Shown: piece by piece, positions 61,574 to 64,000 of the stretch
Layout of the letters: every line of letters begins with the position of its first letter
Position numbering within the stretch: the stretch's first letter is position 1
Program-made: the position numbers and the translations under genes
Notes under the pieces: generated by a model
What the model was told of the DNA's origin: nothing
Seen by the model: only the letters and a program-made list of their open reading frames with translations
Databases searched by the model: none
DNA from: Bacteroidota bacterium
GTDB taxonomy: Bacteria > Bacteroidota > Bacteroidia > Cytophagales > Cyclobacteriaceae
Reading direction: 5' to 3'
Assembly: GCA_016178785.1 (NCBI GenBank)
Contig: JACOSO010000040.1
Span: 32,022-96,021, forward strand
Length of the DNA: 64,000 bases

Positions 61574-61765
61574 ATGAATTTGAAAGATTCCATTCTGCTT
61601 TTTTCCGGATCAGTAGGGGTAATAGTTGGCGCGTTTTTCCATATCACACATATGCATGGCGCAGATTTCTTCTTCGGGCTGGGTACTGGCATCACGATCG
61701 TCTTTGTCTCTTCAATTGTTTCAAAACAAAATCAAAATTCGAACCATGAAACTTCTGCAAAATAA
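61574..61765 (+). CDS. Small two-helix membrane protein overlapping fabG start
   Basis: An ATG at 61574 opens a 63-residue frame with two hydrophobic segments (SILLFSGSVGVIVGAFFHI and FFFGLGTGITIVFVSSIV) and a charged tail. It ends at 61765, overlapping the fabG start (61746) by 20 bases, which suggests translational coupling if it is real. I see no known family, and the short length leaves doubt. Confidence 0.5.
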   Translation: MNLKDSILLFSGSVGVIVGAFFHITHMHGADFFFGLGTGITIVFVSSIVSKQNQNSNHETSAK

Positions 61766-62492
61766 AACTGCACTTATCACAGGTGCTTCCAAAGGAATCG
61801 GCCGCAGTATTGCCATCAAGTTTGCCGAGCAGGGAGCCAATGTTGCATTCACTTATTTATCAAGTGTGGAACAAGGCCAGGCACTCGAAAACGAATTGTC
61901 AGCAAAAGGCGTGAAAGCTAAAGGCTACCGTTCTGATGCTTCCAATTTTGCTCAGGCAGATAAACTCATCAGCGATGTAGTTGCCGATTTTGGTTCTCTC
62001 GACATACTCATCAACAACGCGGGCATCACTATGGACAATCTATTGCTTCGCATGAATGAAGAAGCATGGGACAAAATCATGAACGTGAATTTGAAAAGTT
62101 GTTTCAACACGGTAAAGGCCGCTACCAAGCCGATGATGAAACAAAAGGGCGGCTCTATAATTAATATGACTTCGGTCGTTGGATTGAAAGGAAATGCCGG
62201 ACAAGCAAATTATGCAGCATCAAAGGCTGGAATCATAGGTTTTACCAAATCTGTTGCTCTTGAATTAGGTTCGCGAGGAATTCGCTCGAATGCCGTGGCT
62301 CCCGGTTTTATAGAAACAGAAATGACTGGTAAGCTCGATGAGAAAGTGGTACAGGGCTGGCGTGATGCAATCCCATTAAAACGTGGAGGCAAACCTGAAG
62401 ATGTTGCAGACGCTTGTGTGTTCCTTGCTTCAGACATGTCTTCTTACATCACAGGTCAAGTGATTCAGGTAGATGGAGGAATGCTGACCTGA
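61746..62492 (+). CDS. fabG: 3-oxoacyl-[acyl-carrier-protein] reductase
   Basis: The start is ATG 61746 (MKLLQNKTALITGASKGIGR), which agrees with the family; longer frames add a stretch from the membrane ORF. The 248-residue SDR has TGASKGIGR (NADPH), NNAG (LINNAGITMDN), the catalytic Ser and YxxxK in MTSVVGLKGNAGQANYAASK, and the C-terminal GQVIQVDGGML. It reduces 3-oxoacyl-ACP in fatty acid synthesis. It lies downstream of lpdA and divergent from it. Confidence 0.92.
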   Translation: MKLLQNKTALITGASKGIGRSIAIKFAEQGANVAFTYLSSVEQGQALENELSAKGVKAKGYRSDASNFAQADKLISDVVADFGSLDILINNAGITMDNLLLRMNEEAWDKIMNVNLKSCFNTVKAATKPMMKQKGGSIINMTSVVGLKGNAGQANYAASKAGIIGFTKSVALELGSRGIRSNAVAPGFIETEMTGKLDEKVVQGWRDAIPLKRGGKPEDVADACVFLASDMSSYITGQVIQVDGGMLT

Positions 62493-62552
62493 TTGGGCGG
62501 TAATTTCAATCAAAAGTTTTTTGTATTTTGATGCGTAGGCTTTATCAAAACC

Positions 62553-64000
62553 ATGCGCTTGAAAAATATCTTTTTGCTTTTGCTCATTGCTTTTGCTGCG
62601 CAGTCTCAAAATCCAAAGGCCGACAGTTTAAAAAGAGTATTAGAGAATCATCCACAGCCAGACACCATTCGGGTGTCCATTCTCAACAGCCTTGCTTTTG
62701 AAGAACATTTCAGCGATCCTCAAGCCTCCATGCAACATGCAACGGAATCGGGAGAGCTTTCGAAACGATTGAATTATTTCCGGGGACAGGCTCTTTCTTA
62801 TCGGCACATGGGTTTGGCCTTATGGACTCAGGCCAATCTATCTAACTCTCTTGATTATTTCCTAAAGGGTTTAAAAATCGCGGACTCGTTGAATTATACT
62901 CAAATCCAAGCTGACATTACAGGCAACATCGGACTGGTTTACAATGGGCTTGGCAACTATGCACAGGCGCTTCATTTTTTTGAGAGCTCCCTTGGTAAGC
63001 AGCGCCAATTAAAAAACAGGAAGCGTGAGATCATTATGCTCAACAACATGGGCGACTGTTATTACTTTCAGAAGGATTTTGGAAAAGCGTTGCAGACCTA
63101 TCGCCAATCACTAGAGCTGGGAATCACTGTTGATTTTTTAATGGAGACGAACAACCGAAACATTGGCAATGTGTTCGAGGTTATGGGCAGCCTCGACAGT
63201 GCCCTGAATCATTACAAGATTTCGCAAAAGTTGAGCGACAGGTTCAACCAAGGAAAGGAAAAAGCGATGGTTCGGCTTTCCATTGCCTCTATTTATTTAA
63301 AGAAAGGCAATTACAAAGATGCAGAGGCTTTAACTCTAGTTGCTTTGAAGATTGCCCTGGCAGGAAAGTATAGAGCACAACTCAGGGATGCGTATAACAC
63401 GCTTTCGAGCATTGAGTTGGCGCAAGGCCGATACCAACAATCGCTGGAGCACTACAAAAATGCAATCGCTTATCGTGATAGTATTCAAAATTTAACGGAG
63501 ACATCGCGCATCGCTTCCGTTAGGCTTGAATATGAAATGCAGAAAAAACAATTGGAAATCAATCAACTAAAGGCAGATACACAGCTTAAAGAAAAAGATC
63601 TCACGCTTAAAAATGCATTGTTATTTTTCTCGATTGCCATGTTGATTCTCTTGGGCCTTTTCATTTTCAATGTAGTGAAGAGCAATAAATTATTGAAGGC
63701 TCGCAATAAAGAAATCTCAAGACAGCAAGACGAGCTCATCGCACTTAACGAAGAAATTGTTGCGCAGCGTGAAGAAGTGATGGCCCAACGGGATTCGCTG
63801 ATGGAGAAGAACCAGGAAATAGAACTTGTCAACCGAAAGATGGCACAAGTGAACGAAAATTTAGAGCGTCTGGTGCAAAAACGCACGCGAGTTCTTGAAG
63901 AGCAAAACAAAAAATTGTCGGATTATGCTTTTTTCAATGCCCATAACTTACGAGCACCACTTGCACGTGTGATGGGCCTGGTCAACTTATTGATGTCCAA
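62553..64000 (+). CDS. TPR sensor histidine kinase, N-terminal part, cut by the right edge
   Basis: The frame starts with ATG at 62553 and stays open to the edge (482 codons). It has a signal peptide (MRLKNIFLLLLIAFAAQSQ) and TPR repeats in the periplasm (about 25-330; ADITGNIGLVYNGLGNYAQA, LNNMGDCYYFQKDFGKALQT), then a membrane helix (ALLFFSIAMLILLGLFIFNV), a coiled coil and the start of a DHp domain with AHNLRAPLARVMGL. The ATPase domain lies outside the window. The DHp motif matches those of the propeller kinase and the truncated kinase in this window, so they belong to one subfamily. Confidence 0.88.
   Translation, partial: MRLKNIFLLLLIAFAAQSQNPKADSLKRVLENHPQPDTIRVSILNSLAFEEHFSDPQASMQHATESGELSKRLNYFRGQALSYRHMGLALWTQANLSNSLDYFLKGLKIADSLNYTQIQADITGNIGLVYNGLGNYAQALHFFESSLGKQRQLKNRKREIIMLNNMGDCYYFQKDFGKALQTYRQSLELGITVDFLMETNNRNIGNVFEVMGSLDSALNHYKISQKLSDRFNQGKEKAMVRLSIASIYLKKGNYKDAEALTLVALKIALAGKYRAQLRDAYNTLSSIELAQGRYQQSLEHYKNAIAYRDSIQNLTETSRIASVRLEYEMQKKQLEINQLKADTQLKEKDLTLKNALLFFSIAMLILLGLFIFNVVKSNKLLKARNKEISRQQDELIALNEEIVAQREEVMAQRDSLMEKNQEIELVNRKMAQVNENLERLVQKRTRVLEEQNKKLSDYAFFNAHNLRAPLARVMGLVNLLMS

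Overview
The window looks like a chromosomal segment of a Bacteroidota bacterium, most likely of the order Cytophagales. The reasons are an AT-leaning composition, several -7 boxes of the Bacteroidota type TAnnTTTG, weak ribosome binding sites, and typical families: OmpA proteins with PD40 propellers and a TPR domain, two-component propeller kinases, FtsX/MacB permeases of about 800 residues, PorT-like barrels and M16 lipoprotein peptidases. There are no rRNA genes, no CRISPR array, no recognisable transposase or integrase and no complete prophage. Genus cannot be read from the sequence.

Layout. 1-11 kb: surface and signalling genes (partial barrel protein, acyltransferase, ankyrin lipoprotein, a membrane AraC/TolB-like/TPR regulator, a Crp/Fnr regulator next to YceI, a large propeller histidine kinase and a kinase-like protein without an ATPase domain). 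11-17 kb: an AlkD-like glycosylase, then a minus-strand cluster RMD1/DUF155 - C39-like papain-fold peptidase - RLAN/RimK-like ATP-grasp ligase - GCS2 carboxylate-amine ligase - HhH protein, predicted to make or attach a peptide whose product is unknown. 17-30 kb: P1/S1 nuclease, M16 peptidase, dihaem cytochrome c, an AraC regulator with a tandem operator in front of a frameshifted SDR gene, MFS transporter, cyclophilin, cobalamin adenosyltransferase, ABC ATPase, Nudix hydrolase, RNase HII and AmtB. 30-37 kb: amidohydrolase, GrpB protein followed by a palindrome and a tandem repeat, OmpA/PD40 protein, SGNH hydrolase, fatty acid desaturase, LpxL-type acyltransferase. 38-40 kb: a DNA alkylation repair group (AlkA, a frameshifted Oxygenase-NA, an Ada-type zinc domain).

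44-48 kb is an accessory island. It begins at a tRNA-Leu(CAA) gene that is preceded by a broken tRNA-Leu copy carrying a 30-bp hairpin. It contains a DUF3800 gene, a decayed gene, a HipB-HipS-HipT tripartite toxin-antitoxin operon and a degenerate GIY-YIG gene whose 3' end repeats the end of the tRNA. The right boundary is an 11-bp repeat of the tRNA 3' end followed by a terminator.

48-64 kb: DM13 lipoprotein, YbjN and YciI proteins, a possible lysis-type module (GH24 lysozyme with two membrane/coiled-coil proteins), cystathionine beta-synthase, an orphan ParA, the glyoxylate shunt (isocitrate lyase and malate synthase) divergent from a RamB/ScfR-like regulator with a 14-bp palindromic operator between them, dihydrolipoyl dehydrogenase, FabG and the start of a TPR histidine kinase.

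The best candidates for something not yet described are the RLAN/GCS2/C39/RMD1 cluster and the tRNA-Leu island with its tRNA-mimicking GIY-YIG tail. Several reading frames (SDR, Oxygenase-NA, GIY-YIG) are broken by single-base changes in short homopolymers, so assembly error must be separated from real decay.
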